Of a DNA stretch of 64,000 nucleotides, positions 20,460 to 32,085 are shown piece after piece. The notes under the pieces were generated by a model. That model saw only the letters and a program-made list of their open reading frames with translations. It was not told where the DNA came from and searched no databases. The stretch spans positions 38,404,553 to 38,468,552 of the forward strand of contig CP154956.1 of NCBI GenBank assembly GCA_039621445.1. The letters are read 5' to 3'. Each line of letters opens with the position of its first letter. Positions within the stretch are counted from its first letter, which is position 1. The position numbers and the translations under genes were made by a program. Source of the DNA: Euglena gracilis. Lineage: Eukaryota; Euglenida; Euglenophyceae; Euglenales.

Positions 20460-23400
20460 CTCCAAGTCCGAACCGGCCGCATAGCCGGCAACGGACTTTT
20501 TGGTGGAATAGATAGAGTTTAATGAGCGCACCGCCATTCGGGCCTCATTAAATTCCCCGTCCGAGGTCTCATCCCCCTCCCTGCCCGAAGCCGGGGTGTC
20601 CTCCTCCAAACAAGATATCTTGAAACCGACCTTTTGCCGGTTGGAGGAGTAACCACGGTCATCGCGGCGCTTACCGCGATTTCCGTAGCCGGGCCGGGGG
20701 GAACGAGATCTGGGACATTTGGATGCGTGGTGATCTTTGGAACCGCAAAGTGAACAACGGGATTTGTGGCGGGATTCCGCATAACGGGGGGAACGGTATT
20801 CCGTTTTTTCGTCAAACCGTCGTGGTGAACGGGTTTCCCGTCGACCATGACCGGTGTATCGGGACTTCCCCGTTGACTCGCGTGAAGAGGATGATCCACT
20901 TCGCGAACGAGATCGTGAAGAATCGCGGTTGAAATCCCGTTTTCGGGCAGGAGGGCCAGGTGACCGACCGCGAGAAGGACGGGTTTCCCGACCATCACGC
21001 GATGGTGACTTGGGCCTACTACCGCTAAAGCGGTTCTCCGAAGACCGTGAAACTGCCGATTGACGTGAAAACGCCGAGGAACCCGATCCCCGTGAGGAGG
21101 TCGAGCCCCTTGGGCTTCCAATACGCTTTCGCGCATCGGGATTCGGGCATTCCCGAGACATGTGACCAGATTTGTTGCACAAAAAGCACAGTTTATCCGT
21201 GCCCTGGTCCGAAGAACGCTGATTCCGCGTTTTCGATCCCGTGGTGGGTGATCTTGGTGACATGGGTGATTTTTGCAACGCATTAACCGCACCCGCAGGG
21301 ATTCCCGCGGTGGGATGCGTTTGGAAAGCGGACTGTATTTGTCCCAAACTTGTGTGAGCTTGAGTTGCTTTGACACATAATTCCAACGTTGGGCAAGAGT
21401 CATCTCATGCCCTGCCAACTCCTCGCGATGGATATCCTTCACGAGGGATGGTGTGAAATGCAACAAAACCGCATCGAATTGTTCGCGCATTTGCTTCTCG
21501 CTAAGTTCATCAACTTCGGAAGCAAGTGCTAACCATTTGGCATACCAAAGGTCAATGGATTTCCATTTGCGATCCGATGGCGCGCTTTGTCGCCACTTCT
21601 TTTCCAGGGTAATCCTGGTGACCAAACTTGAGTTGGTTGAAGCGTATTGCTCAACCAGGTCATCGAATGATACGCCATTACGTATCACCAAATTACGTGC
21701 GCGTTCTCGCTCCTCCCTCGGTAGGCAATCGATGAATTCCATCTTGACTACCTCGGGATTCGGGTCTTGGGTGGGTCCCTTTAGTGCCCAATAGTACTCC
21801 CAGTCCCGAAAAAATTGTCTCCATGTGGTTGGATCCCCGTCCCATTGGGGCTTCACCTTGTTCGCGATTGCGATGGTGCCCTTGAAGTCTCTCTGAGTAA
21901 CCCGCTGACCCTCGGTGGTATTCCAGGGGTTTGGGTCAGGGTAATTCTTAACACCAAACGCGTTTCGCGGATTTTCCGCTCCATGTTTGACCCGTGCAGG
22001 ATTTCCCGCACCAAGTATAAGGTTGGCAGGATTTTCCTGCGGGAATTGCGAAAAATGTGGTGAAATCCTCTCAGTGGGGCGGGTTTCCCGCCGAAAACCC
22101 GATGGGTGGTCTGGCATTCCAGAACCCGTCGGTTGTTGGTATGATCGCGATTGCGACACATGACCAATACCAGGTGGGGTGTTGGCTCATTCCTCGTACG
22201 AGGTTGTAATGTTGAATTTCTTGGTGGGGTCTCGAGTGTTCGAGTGGTGGGCCAATTTCCTCATCGGAAATGTCGTGCGAAGAGTGTGTTTGTGGTGTTG
22301 GCAAATGCAAAGGTGGTACAATTCGCGTTTTCGCGGGTGGTTGTACCAAATTCGCGGTGGATGTAGGGATTCCTACTCCAGAAATGGTAATTTGAGAACG
22401 CGATTCCGGGACATTTGGAATACCAACCGCAGCGCTTACCGCGGTGGATGGTGGCACAACCGGTATCGGAGTGGACATTTTATCCAAACTCGCGGACAAG
22501 TCATGCACCGTTTCTTCCAAATGTTCCACCAACTGGAGTTGGCCGCAAATACGGTCAACCTCAGTCTCCAAATGCCTAATGCGTTTGCGGTAACGGGAAA
22601 AATCTTCCAAGTGTGGCAACTTTTCAGAAACCAAGTGTAATTCTTGGGCAAGATTTCCTTGGGACTCCTCCACATTCCGGAGTTGACCCGCAAGCGCTTT
22701 TACCGCATTTGAGACGGTTTGCAATTGGTGGAGTGACTTGGTGGGGGTTTCCACGGTGGTGCGCGAATTTTCCGCGGTTGGCTTTTCCAACAACGCAGAA
22801 ATTCGTCCATCCAACCGAGAAACCTCATCTTGCATGGATCGGGCATTCCGATTCACGCTTTCCTCAATTTGGAGCAAACTTGTACAAAATGCTTGCAAGG
22901 TTTCCTTGTTGTCACTAAGCACTTTGTCATAAAAGGAACGAAATTCCGGTGACTCGGATATCCGAGCACGCGAAATGGGGGGTAGTGAGCGGATTTCCGT
23001 CACTGTGGTGGACAACAAGGTGCAACGGGTTTGTAATTCCCCAATAGCGGCTTGAATACCACTAATGTCGGGAATTCGCTTGGAAAGTGCAGAAACATGC
23101 TCCTGCAAACCGACAACGGTGGCATTAATACCGCCAATGTCCGTTTGCATTTGTTGTTGCGTAAAATCCAACCGTTGTGCGCAATCCGCGATTGTCGCGT
23201 TCAAGGTGGTTAATCCATCCTGATTTGCGGCACAATGGCAGGATTTTTGCTCCAAGTGTGAAATTCGTTCCTCCAAAAGCTGAATTTGCGTACGGGGAAC
23301 AAAATTTTCTTGCACTTTCGCCTGAAATTGCTTCAAATGCTCGATTTCCGAGCCAAGATGCAAAATTCGTTGTTGCGCTTCTTGGAAAGAAGTGGTAAGT

Positions 23401-24554
23401 GCGGCAAAATGCTCAACCGCGACAAAGTTACCGATTTCCGGCATTTTGGGGGTGGCATTTTGCGCTTGTAACTGCTGCTGCAATTGCAGTAACATGGTTG
23501 AACAGGATTCCAGTTGGGCAAAAAGATGGCTCATACCATCCTGCACATGCAGAAACTTGGAATCATTCCGCGTTTCCGCTTCATGCAGCATTTCGCTGAT
23601 TTGTTGGAAATTTTGTGGAAGTTGGATGCGCAAAATACTGTCAACACTTTCTCGAAAATGCTGAAGGTCTTTCCCCGCATTTTCAAAATTGTGTTGGCAA
23701 TATTTGCCAATTTCCTGCAAATAATTCCAGCAACATTCCAGTTTGGTGTTGACAACCCTTTGATTGTCCTCATCGAACTGCAAAACTTTGTTGAGCATGG
23801 TTGCGCATTCCGCAACGCATTGGTGGACATGTAAAATTTGCTTGCTAAGCGGGTGATCCGCTGGAAGTTGACCGAGAATTCGGAAAACATCACCGGGGGT
23901 GAGGTTATCCCTCAAATCTTCCTCATAGTCCTCCACAATGGAAACGGCACCAGAGATTTCCGGTACCACCAGACGCATATCTGGGTTCCATGGCAATGCA
24001 GGGAAAACCGCAGCTTCCGCGGGTAATCCCGGCAAAGCGTGAAATGGTGTGGGGGGTGGTAATTGAGGGGGGGGTTGGAAAAAACACGGTGTTTCCACCG
24101 AGTTGCACTCCAAAGGGCCCACCGGTGCTTCCACCGGGGATCTTTTGGGTGTTAACAGAGCAAAGGGCAAATACCCCTCACTTTGTTCATGGGTAACATG
24201 AGTAACCAAGTGTGAGGATGCAAGGGGTTCATCCCCTCGCCGTATCAATGATGGGTGAATCGGGATGGAGGAAGGCCTTTTGCCACCTACATCCCGCACA
24301 ATCAATGACAATGATGATGAAGAGGGCTCGTTACCCCCATGCAACAATAAAGGCGTTTCGCCTTTTGGCAATGACAAATGAGTCAAATTGCCTTCTTCTT
24401 GCTTGGGGGGTCGGGAATTGGAACTTGTTTCATTCAAACCGTTCCAATCCCCGCAATCTTCATCACAATTGCTCAATGAACTCATCAACAAGTCATAATC
24501 AAATTTGGGGTTGGGGCTTGTGCTCTGCATCTTTTGAGATGGGTAAAAAGGCAA
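20457..24554 (-). pseudogene. gag: Copy 2: gag polyprotein, two frameshifts
   Basis: About 1365 codons from ATG 24554 to TAG 20457. The N-terminal ~230 residues are Pro/Ser-rich. Residues ~230-690 are heptad-rich and probably coiled coil. A capsid-like block (PQWDGDPTTWRQFFRDW, ~906) follows, and then an Arg/Ser-rich nucleocapsid with two CCHC knuckles: CFLCNKSGHMSREC (~1125) and CSLCGSKDHHASKC (~1270). Compared with copy 3 there is a 2-bp loss near 22176 and a 1-bp loss near 21346. Together they restore the frame, so only the region between them (capsid part) is misread. Gag would form the particle and bind RNA. The Gag is unusually long for this class, because of the added coiled-coil region. 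Confidence 0.85.
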
Positions 24555-24830
24555 AAACCCAAAAATTCACACAAATAAGCAGAGAAACAGGGACAAGAAA
24601 GGTTGTATCAGCGATTACCGAACAGAGCCTTCTGAGACCTGTATCCTTGCTTAAAGGTTGGCTAGGGGCCAGGAACAGTACTTTCACCGTGTTTCACGGC
24701 TCAGTACGATCCTCACCACCAGTCAACCACAGAGTTTCTCTGTGTGGAACGTCTGTGTAGGTTCGTTGCCTAAATCTGCTACCAAGTGTATTACCTGGTA
24801 GCCTTTCTTTCTGTAGGATCTTTGACCTAT
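24555..24830 (-). other. Copy 2 5' leader
   Basis: Untranslated leader between the primer binding site and the gag ATG. It includes one extra upstream copy of a 56-bp unit (from 24776) that carries a second primer-binding-site-like sequence CTGCTACCAAGTGTA. Copy 3 has two extra units. Confidence 0.8.
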
Positions 24831-24840
24831 TCTGCTACCA
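24831..24840 (-). promoter_or_regulatory. Copy 2 primer binding site
   Basis: On the element strand TGGTAGCAGA directly follows the 5' LTR. It matches the 3' end of an initiator-Met-type tRNA ending CUGCUACCA (general knowledge of tRNA primers), the usual primer class for Ty3/gypsy elements. Confidence 0.8.
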
Positions 24841-25269
24841 AGTGTACGTCCAAAGCTTTCCCTTTTCCCCTTTTTGGAACTTTCTGTAAAAGCCTTTCGT
24901 TTTCGCCTTGGTGCGCAGCCTACTTATGGTAGGGAAAAGTCTTTGGAGTAACGAAAAGTGGTTTTCCCCTTTTCTTCCCAATTCCCCAAGAAGCAAAGCA
25001 CAAAGCAAAGATTCAGAAGTTTTCTTCTGAGATCAAAGTTGATTGTTCTGAGGGTTTTTCCCTCTGCCAAAACCAATGGTGAAACTTGGAGATTGTGAGA
25101 GTAAAGAATACCACCTGTGGGGGAAGGAGAGAAAAGTGCTGACGTGTCCAGGGGCAGATCCCAGAAGGGTCTGCCACGATCTTACCAGCTGTGGGTTTCC
25201 ACAGTGGTGCGACCGTCACAGAACCCACTCTGCAGATATCCTACAGAGCTGGGACGTGCCTGGTACACA
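24841..25269 (-). repeat. Copy 2 5' LTR
   Basis: 429 bp, nearly identical to 9094-9522. Its left edge abuts the primer binding site. Its right edge is followed by CTTTGGGC of the interrupted outer pol. Confidence 0.93.
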
Positions 25270-26117
25270 CTTTGGGCTTTCGCCCGGGAACCCAGCGAAA
25301 CGTGCGGGGTTAAGCTACTGGCTTTCCCTACCGCATGGAAAACGAGCGGTAAAAGTGCGGTGGGTAGGGGGGCAGATTTCTCTTTACCCCTAGGGTAGGA
25401 AACCGTGTTTTCGGCTGTGGGAAACGTTGTGGAAATGCGGGGGGACGTCCTGAGGGACGTCATGGGGGACAAATTTGGGGGTGTGGTGTGTGTGCAGGGG
25501 GTAGTGCACAAACCGTGCGAAGGACAATCCACCACCAATCGGTGTCGCCGTAGGAACGGAAAACCCAGTATGACATCTGACCCGGCGATATTCGCCTCGA
25601 ATGCCCAAGTACCCAGAAAATTTTGGAATTGTGGGGGGTATGTGTGGTGCTTCGGGATGATGGGGAGGACTATGTCCAAAATGCATCCCAAGTCACCACC
25701 GCACATGGGGCTGTTGTCAGCGGTCATAATTTTGATCGGATTCTTGGCATGAGCCAAGAGGGGGGTGGGTATAAGTCCTTTGCGGAAAAGAAGGGGGATT
25801 CGACACCCTGTGTCGACTAAAATTTTGGCTTGTGCACAGAAATTTTGAGTTTTGATTTTCGCTTGGACTAAAAGTTCCATGGGGGGTACGCAAAGCGAAG
25901 GGTCGGGTGTAAAATTGTTGTCGCGCCAACTGTTCCATGACCCTTGGCTTACTTTGCTCAACATTCCAAGCAAAAATTTGGCACGGGGAGTGGGGGACCC
26001 GAAAATTTTCCGGGTACCGACCAGAAAGACCGATTGGCAGGGGGGGCAGGGGTGATCAGTTCCTAACTCCATCTGTTCATCAGCCCAGAGGTCCGTTCCC
26101 TCAGGCCTCGGGCTCCC
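25270..26117 (-). pseudogene. Outer element: pol 5' part (protease)
   Basis: The frame after the gag stop opens into pol: MELGTDHPCPPC (ATG at 26072), then PPMELLVQAKIKTQNF and the protease active site DTGC (ILVDTGCRIPLLF), then SDVILGFPFLRR. It aligns residue for residue with the first ~270 residues of copy 2 pol. The left end is cut by the copy 2 LTR at 25269; the rest is at 9093 and below. A run of 6-7 G near 26040 falls where copy 3 has a frameshift. Confidence 0.88.
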
Positions 26118-26120
26118 CTA
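26082..26120 (-). promoter_or_regulatory. Gag-pol amber stop with stem-loop, outer element
   Basis: TAG at 26118-26120 is followed by GGG and the paired blocks AGCCC-GAGGCCTG and CGGACCTC-T-GGGCT. Two changes relative to copy 2 leave one mismatch and one G-T wobble in the inner stem; the outer 5-bp stem is unchanged. Gag and pol are in the same frame here as well. Confidence 0.65.
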
Positions 26121-26186
26121 CTCCATATCGGAGTCGGCCTTTTGGCCTTTGGTGGACTTCCTAGAATAAATTGCGCGTCCCACCTC

Positions 26187-26345
26187 CCCCCCCCTAATTG
26201 ACCCCCCCCCCCTAATTGACCGAACGCCCTGGGGAAAATTTTTCGACCCCCCTCCTAATTGACTGCCCGGGGGGATTCTGTGCTGAAGCACCCCCTAATT
26301 AACGGTATCCCCCCCCTAATTGACGCCCCCCCCTAATTGAACCAG
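26187..26345. repeat. Subterminal C-run/TAATTGAC repeats
   Basis: Seven imperfect copies of CCCCCCTAATTGAC-type sequence at the left end of the TIR element. Similar motifs at the right end are at 32349-32363 and, inverted, at 32393-32410. Repeated subterminal motifs are often transposase-binding sites (family knowledge); here this is inference. Confidence 0.7.
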
Positions 26346-26398
26346 GTTTTGAATAGTGCTGAGCTCTTTATAAGTGCGCCCCCACCCCTTCATTGACC

Positions 26399-26582
26399 CC
26401 GGCCCGGCCGGCCAGCGGCCCGGCGGCCCAGCGGCCCAGCTGGCGGCCCGGCGGCCCAGCGGCCCGGCTGGCGGCCCGGCGGCCCGGCGGCCCGGCCGGC
26501 GGCCCGGCTGGCCTGGCTGGCGGCCCGGCGGCCCGGCTGGCGGCCCGGCTGGCGGCCCGGCGGCCCGGCCGGCCCGGCCTGG
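26399..26582. repeat. GC-rich GGCGGCCCG/GGCTGGCGG repeat
   Basis: An irregular tandem array of GGCGGCCCG and GGCTGGCGGC units, nearly pure G+C, between the left TIR region and the satellite. The Ala/Gly/Pro frames across it are spurious. Confidence 0.85.
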
Positions 26583-26629
26583 GCATGGGAGGGGGTTGAA
26601 AAACGCTCATTTTCGAGTTTTTTTCGACT

Positions 26630-29600
26630 TTTTTTTGACCCGGTTTTGACCCAAAGTCAGTAGGTCGGCGGCCCAAAACGGGGCGCTGGCGGGTCTAAAA
26701 ACGCTCGTTTTCGGCTCAAAAACAGTTTTTCCGGGTCCGGGAGGCCAAAAAAACATCGTTTTGGGCAAAAAAAATTTTCGATTTTTTTCGACTTTTTTGA
26801 CCCGGTTTTGGTCCGAAGTCAATGGGTTGGCGGGCCAAAACGGGGCGCTGGCGGGTCGAAAAACGCTCATTTTCGGCTCGAAAACAGTTTTTCCGGGTCC
26901 GGGAGGCTAAAAAACATCGTTTTGGGCAAAAAAAAATTCGATTTTTTCGACTTTTTTGACCCGGTTTTGGCCCAAAGTCAATGGGTTGGCGGCCCAAAAC
27001 GGGGCGCTGGCGGGTCGAAAAACGCTCATTTTCGGCTCAAAAACAAGTTTTTCCGGGTCCAGGAGGCCAAACAAACATCGTTTTAGGCAAAAAAAATTTT
27101 TTCGATGTTTTTCGACTTTTTTGACCCGGTTTTGACCCAAAGTCAATGGGTCGGCGGCCCAAAACGGGGCGCCGGCGGGTCGAAAAACGCTCATTTTCGG
27201 CTCGAAAACAGTTTTTCCGGGTGTGGGAGGCCACAAAACATCGTTTTGGGCAAAAAATTTTTTTTCGATTTTTTCGACTTTTTTGACCCGGTTTTGACCC
27301 AAAGTCAATGGGTCGGCGGCCCGGAACGGGGCGCCGGCGGGTCGAAAAACGCTCGTTTTCGGCTCGAAAACAGTTTTTCCGGGTCCGGGAGGCCAAAAAA
27401 CATCGTTTTGGGCAAAAAAAAATTTTCGATTTTTTTCGACTTTTTTGACCCGGTTTTGACCCAAAGTCAATGGGTCGGCGGGCCAAAAAGGGGGGCCGGC
27501 GGGTCGAAAAAAGGTTGTTTTCGGCTCGAAAAACGCTTTTTTTTTTTTTTTTTTTTTCCGGGAGTCCAAAAAGCATCGTTTCGGGGCGAAAAAATTTTTT
27601 TTTTTCCAGGTCCGGGAAGGCCAAAATCATCGTTTTTCGGCGGGCAAAAAAAATTCCGGGTCCGGGAGGCCAAACTCGTTTGGGGCAAAAAAAATTTTTT
27701 CGATTTTTTTCGACTTTTTGACCCGGTTTTGACCCAAAGTCAATGGGTCGGCGGACCAAAACGGGCGCCGGCGGGTCGAAAAACGGCTCGTTTTCGGCTC
27801 GAAAACAGTTTTTCCGGGTCCGGGAGGCCCAAAAACATCGTTTCGGGCAAAAAAAAATTTTTTCGATTTTTTTCGACTTTTTTGACCCGGTTTTGACCCA
27901 AAGTCAATGGGTCGGCGGCCCAGAACGGGGCGCCGGCGGGTCGAAAAACGCTCGTTTTCGGCTCGAAAACAGTTTTTCCAGGTCCGGGAGGCCAAAAAGC
28001 ATCGTTTCGGGCGAAAAAATTTTTTCGATTTTTTTCGACTTTTTCGACCCGGTTTTGACCCAAAGTCAATGGGTCGGCGGCCCAAAACGGGGGGCCGGCG
28101 GGTCGAAAAACGCTCGTTTTCGGCTCGAAAACAGTTTTTCCGGGTCCGGGAGGCCAAAAAACATCGTTTTGGGCAAAAAAAATTTTTTCGATTTTTTTCG
28201 ACTTTTTTGACCCGGTTTTGACCCAAAGTCAATGGGTCGGCGGCCCAAAACGGGGCGCCGGCGGGTCGAAAAACGCTCGTTTTCGGCTCGAAAACAGTTT
28301 TTCCGGGTCCGGGAGGCCAAAAAACATCGTTTTGGGCAAAAAAAATTTTTTCGATGTTTTTCGACTTTTTTGACCCGGTTTTGACCCAAAGTCAATGGGT
28401 CGGCGGCCCAAAACGGGGCGCCGGCGGGTCGAAAAACGCTCGTTTTCGGCTCGAAAACAGTTTTTCCGGGTGTGGGAGGCCACAAAACATCGTTTTGGGC
28501 AAAAAGTTTTTTTCGATTTTTTCGACTTTTTTGACCCGGTTTTGACCCAAAGTCAATGGGTCGGCGGCCCGGAACGGGGCGCCGGCGGGTCGAAAAACGC
28601 TCGTTTTCGGCTCGAAAACAGTTTTTCCGGGTCCGGGAGGCCAAAAAACATCGTTTTGGGCAAAAAAAAATTTTCGATTTTTTTCGACTTTTTTGACCCG
28701 GTTTTGACCCAAAGTCAATGGGTCGGCGGGCCAAAACGGGGGGCCGGCGGGTCGAAAAACGCTCGTTTTCGGCTCGAAAACAGTTTTTCCGGGTCCGGGA
28801 GGCCCAAAAACATCGTTTCGGGCAAAAAAAATTTTTCGATTTTTTTCGACTTTTTTGACCCGGTTTTGACCCAAAGTCAATGGGTCGGCGGCCCAGAACG
28901 GGGCGCCGGCGGGTCGAAAAACGCTCGTTTTCGGCTCGAAAACAGTTTTTCCGGGTCCAGGAGGCCAAAAAACATCGTTTCGTGCGAAAAAAATTTTTTC
29001 GATTTTTTTCGACTTTTTTGACCCGGTTTTGACCCAAAGTCAATGGGTCGGCGGCCCAAAACGGGGCGCCGGCGGGTCGAAAAACGCTCGTTTTCGGCTC
29101 GAAAACAGTTTTTCCGGGTCCGGGAGGCCCAAAAACATCGTTTCGGGCAAAAAAAATTTTTTCGATTTTTTTCGACTTTTTTGACCCGGTTTTGACCCAA
29201 AGTCAATGGGTCGGCGGCCCAGAACGGGGCGCCGGCGGGTCGAAAAACGCTCGTTTTCGGCTCGAAAACAGTTTTTCCAGGTCCGGGAGGCCAAAAAGCA
29301 TCGTTTCGGGCGAAAAAAATTTTTCGATTTTTTTCGACTTTTTCGACCCGGTTTTGACCCAAAGTCAATGGGTCGGCGGCCCAAAACGGGGGGCCGGCGG
29401 GTCGAAAAACGCTCGTTTTCGGCTCGAAAACAGTTTTTCCGGGTCCGGGAGGCCAAAAAACATCGTTTTGGGCAAAAAAATTTTTTTCGATTTTTTTCGA
29501 CTTTTTTGACCCGGTTTTGACCCAAAGTCAATGGGTCGGCGGCCCAAAACGGGGCGCCGGCGGGTCGAAAAACGCTCGTTTTCGGCTCGAAAACAGTTTT

Positions 29601-31622
29601 TCCGGGTCCGGGAGGCCAAAAAACATCGTTTTGGGCAAAAAAAATTTTCGATTTTTTTCGACTTTTTTGACCCGGTTTTGACCCAAAGTCAATGGGTCGG
29701 CGGGCCAAAACGGGGGGCCGGCGGGTCGAAAAACGCTCGTTTTCGGCTCGAAAACAGTTTTTCCGGGTCCGGGAGGCCCAAAAACATCGTTTCGGGCAAA
29801 AAAAAAATTTCGATTTTTTTCGACTTTTTTGACCCGGTTTTGACCCAAAGTCAATGGGTCGGCGGCCCAGAACGGGGCGCCGGCGGGTCGAAAAACGCTC
29901 GTTTTCGGCTCGAAAACAGTTTTTCCGGGTCCAGGAGGCCAAAAAACATCGTTTCGTGCGAAAAAAATTTTTTCGATTTTTTTCGACTTTTTTGACCCGG
30001 TTTTGACCCAAAGTCAATGGGTCGGCGGCCCAAAACGGGGCGCCGGCGGGTCGAAAAACGCTCGTTTTCGGCTCGAAAACAGTTTTTCCGGGTCCGGGAG
30101 GCCCAAAAACATCGTTTCGGGCAAAAAAAATTTTTTCGATTTTTTTCGACTTTTTTGACCTGGTTTTGACCCAAAGTCAATGGGTCGGCGGCCCAGAACG
30201 GGGCGCCGGCGGGTCGAAAAACGCTCGTTTTCGGCTCGAAAACAGTTTTTCCAGGTCCGGGAGGCCAAAAAGCATCGTTTCGGGCGAAAAATTTTTTTCG
30301 ATTTTTTTCGACTTTTTCGACCCGGTTTTGACCCAAAGTCAATGGGTCGGCGGCCCAAAACGGGGGGCCGGCGGGTCGAAAAACGCTCGTTTTCGGCTCG
30401 AAAACAGTTTTTCCGGGTCCGGGAGGCCAAAAAACATCGTTTTGGGCAAAAAAATTTTTTTCGATTTTTTTCGACTTTTTTGACCCGGTTTTGACCCAAA
30501 GTCAATGGGTCGGCGGCCCAAAACGGGGCGCCGGCGGGTCGAAAAACGCTCGTTTTCGGCTCGAAAACAGTTTTTCCGGGTCCGGGAGGCCAAAAAACAT
30601 CGTTTTGGGCAAAAAAAAATTTTTTCGATTTTTTTCGACTTTTTTGACCCGGTTTTGACCCAAAGTCAATGGGTCGGCGGCCCAAAACGGGGCGCCGGCG
30701 GGTCGAAAAACGCTCGTTTTCGGCTCGAAAACAGTTTTTCCGGGTCTGGGAGGCCAAAAAACATCGTTTTGGGCAAAAAAAATTTTTTCGATTTTTTTCG
30801 ACTTTTTTGACCTGGTTTTGACCCAAAGTCAATGGGTCGGCGGCCCAAAACGCGGCCCCGGCGGGTCGAAAAACGCTCGTTTTCGGCTCGAAAACGGTTT
30901 TTCCGGGTCCGGGAGGCCAAAAAACATCGTTTCGGGCGAAAAAAAATTTTTCGATTTTTTTCGACTTTTTTGACCCGGTTTTGACCCAAAGTCAATGGGT
31001 CGGCGGCCCAGAACGGGGCGCCGGCGGGTCGAAAAACGCTCGTTTTCGGCTCGAAAACAGTTTTTCCGGGTCCGGGAGGCCAAAAAACATCGTTTCGGGC
31101 GAAAAAAATTTTTTCGATTTTTTTCGACTTTTTTGACCCGGTTTTGACCCAAAGTCAATGGGTCGGCGGCCCAAAACGGGGCGCCGGCGGGTCGAAAAAC
31201 GCTCGTTTTCGGCTCGAAAACAGTTTTTCCGGGTCCGGGAGGCCAAAAAACATCGTTTTGGGCAAAAAAAAAATTTTCGATTTTTTTCGACTTTTTTGAC
31301 CCGGTTTTGACCCAAAGTCAATGGGTCGGCGGCCCAAAACGGGGCGCCGGCGGGTCGAAAAACGCTCGTTTTCGGCTCGAAAACAGTTTTTCCGGGTCCG
31401 GGAGGCCAAAAAACATCGTTTCGGGCGAAAAAAAAATTTTCGATTTTTTTCGACTTTTTTGACCCGGTTTTGACCCAAAGTCAATGGGTCGGCGGCCCAA
31501 AACGGGGCCCCGGCGGGTCGAAAAACGCTCGTTTTCGGCTCAAAAACGGTTTTTCCGGGTCCGGGAGGCCAAAAAACATCGTTTCGGGCAAAAAAATTTA
31601 TTTCGATTTTTTTCGACTTTTT
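26630..31622. repeat. ~163-bp satellite array, about 30 units
   Basis: Head-to-tail monomers of about 163 bp. Each has GGGTCGGCGGCCC, GAAAAACGCTC, TTTTTCCGGGTCC, an A run, a T run and GACCCGGTTTTGACCC. Monomers differ slightly. From about 28070 to 30340 variants recur every 974 bp, a six-monomer higher-order period. An irregular segment (27540-27700) breaks the register. The unit has no stop in several frames, so long frames (up to 325 codons) appear on both strands; they are not genes. Confidence 0.95.
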
Positions 31623-31624
31623 GG

Positions 31625-32085
31625 GCCGAAAACGGCCAAGTCGAACAGAGGGAAAAGTGTACAAAATGGCTTGAAATGGCCCAAATTGGCCAAAAAACGG
31701 CCGTATCTCGGGCTGGGCGGTGAGTTGCGGGGAAACCAAAATCCCAGTACATACAGCGTTCCAAGGGCTTCAATTTAGGTCTCTGGACATTTCCTTTGAT
31801 TTTGCATCATTTTCGAGAAATTTTGAAAACATCGATTTTTTGACCCCCCACCCCCCGAAAACGGCTAAGTCGAACAGAGGGAAAAGTGTACAAAACGGCC
31901 GTCTGCGCCGAAAACGGCCGTATCTCGGGCTAGGCGGGGAGTTGCGGGGAAATCAAAATACCGGTAGATAGGGCGTTCCAAGGGCTTCAAATTAGGTCTC
32001 CGGACATTTCCTTTGGTTTGGCTCCATTTTGGAGATATTTTGAAAATTGACATTTTTTGGCCGTCCAAAGGGGGGGGTTGGCGAA
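31625..32085. repeat. Two tandem ~229-bp units
   Basis: Two diverged copies start with CCGAAAACGGC(C/T)AAGTCG at about 31625 and 31855. Both contain GGCCGTATCTCGGGCT and ACATTTCCTTTG. They link the satellite array to the right end of the TIR element. No coding capacity. Confidence 0.85.

Larger units (their letters stand above)
9094..25269 (-). mobile_element. Copy 2: full-length Ty3/gypsy chromovirus, 16.2 kb
   Basis: A minus-strand LTR retrotransposon with two 429-bp LTRs (9094-9522 and 24841-25269) that I find to differ at about one base (near 9301/25048), so the insertion is recent. Order from the 5' end: LTR, primer binding site, gag (frameshifted), TAG, open pol, post-pol ORF (broken), 3' UTR, polypurine tract, LTR. 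It sits in the outer element's pol between the protease and the Cys motif. The 5-bp flanks do not match (TCTTC on the left, CTTTG on the right). Compared with the homologous target in the other copies, about four bases (AGGC) are missing at the junction, so no clean target duplication exists. Confidence 0.92.

Noticed and set aside
26640-31739. Many long open frames on both strands (up to 325 residues, Arg/Lys/Phe-rich)
   Set aside because: They are produced by the ~163-bp satellite, which lacks stops in several frames; the monomer is not a multiple of three and the same peptide appears in shifted frames.
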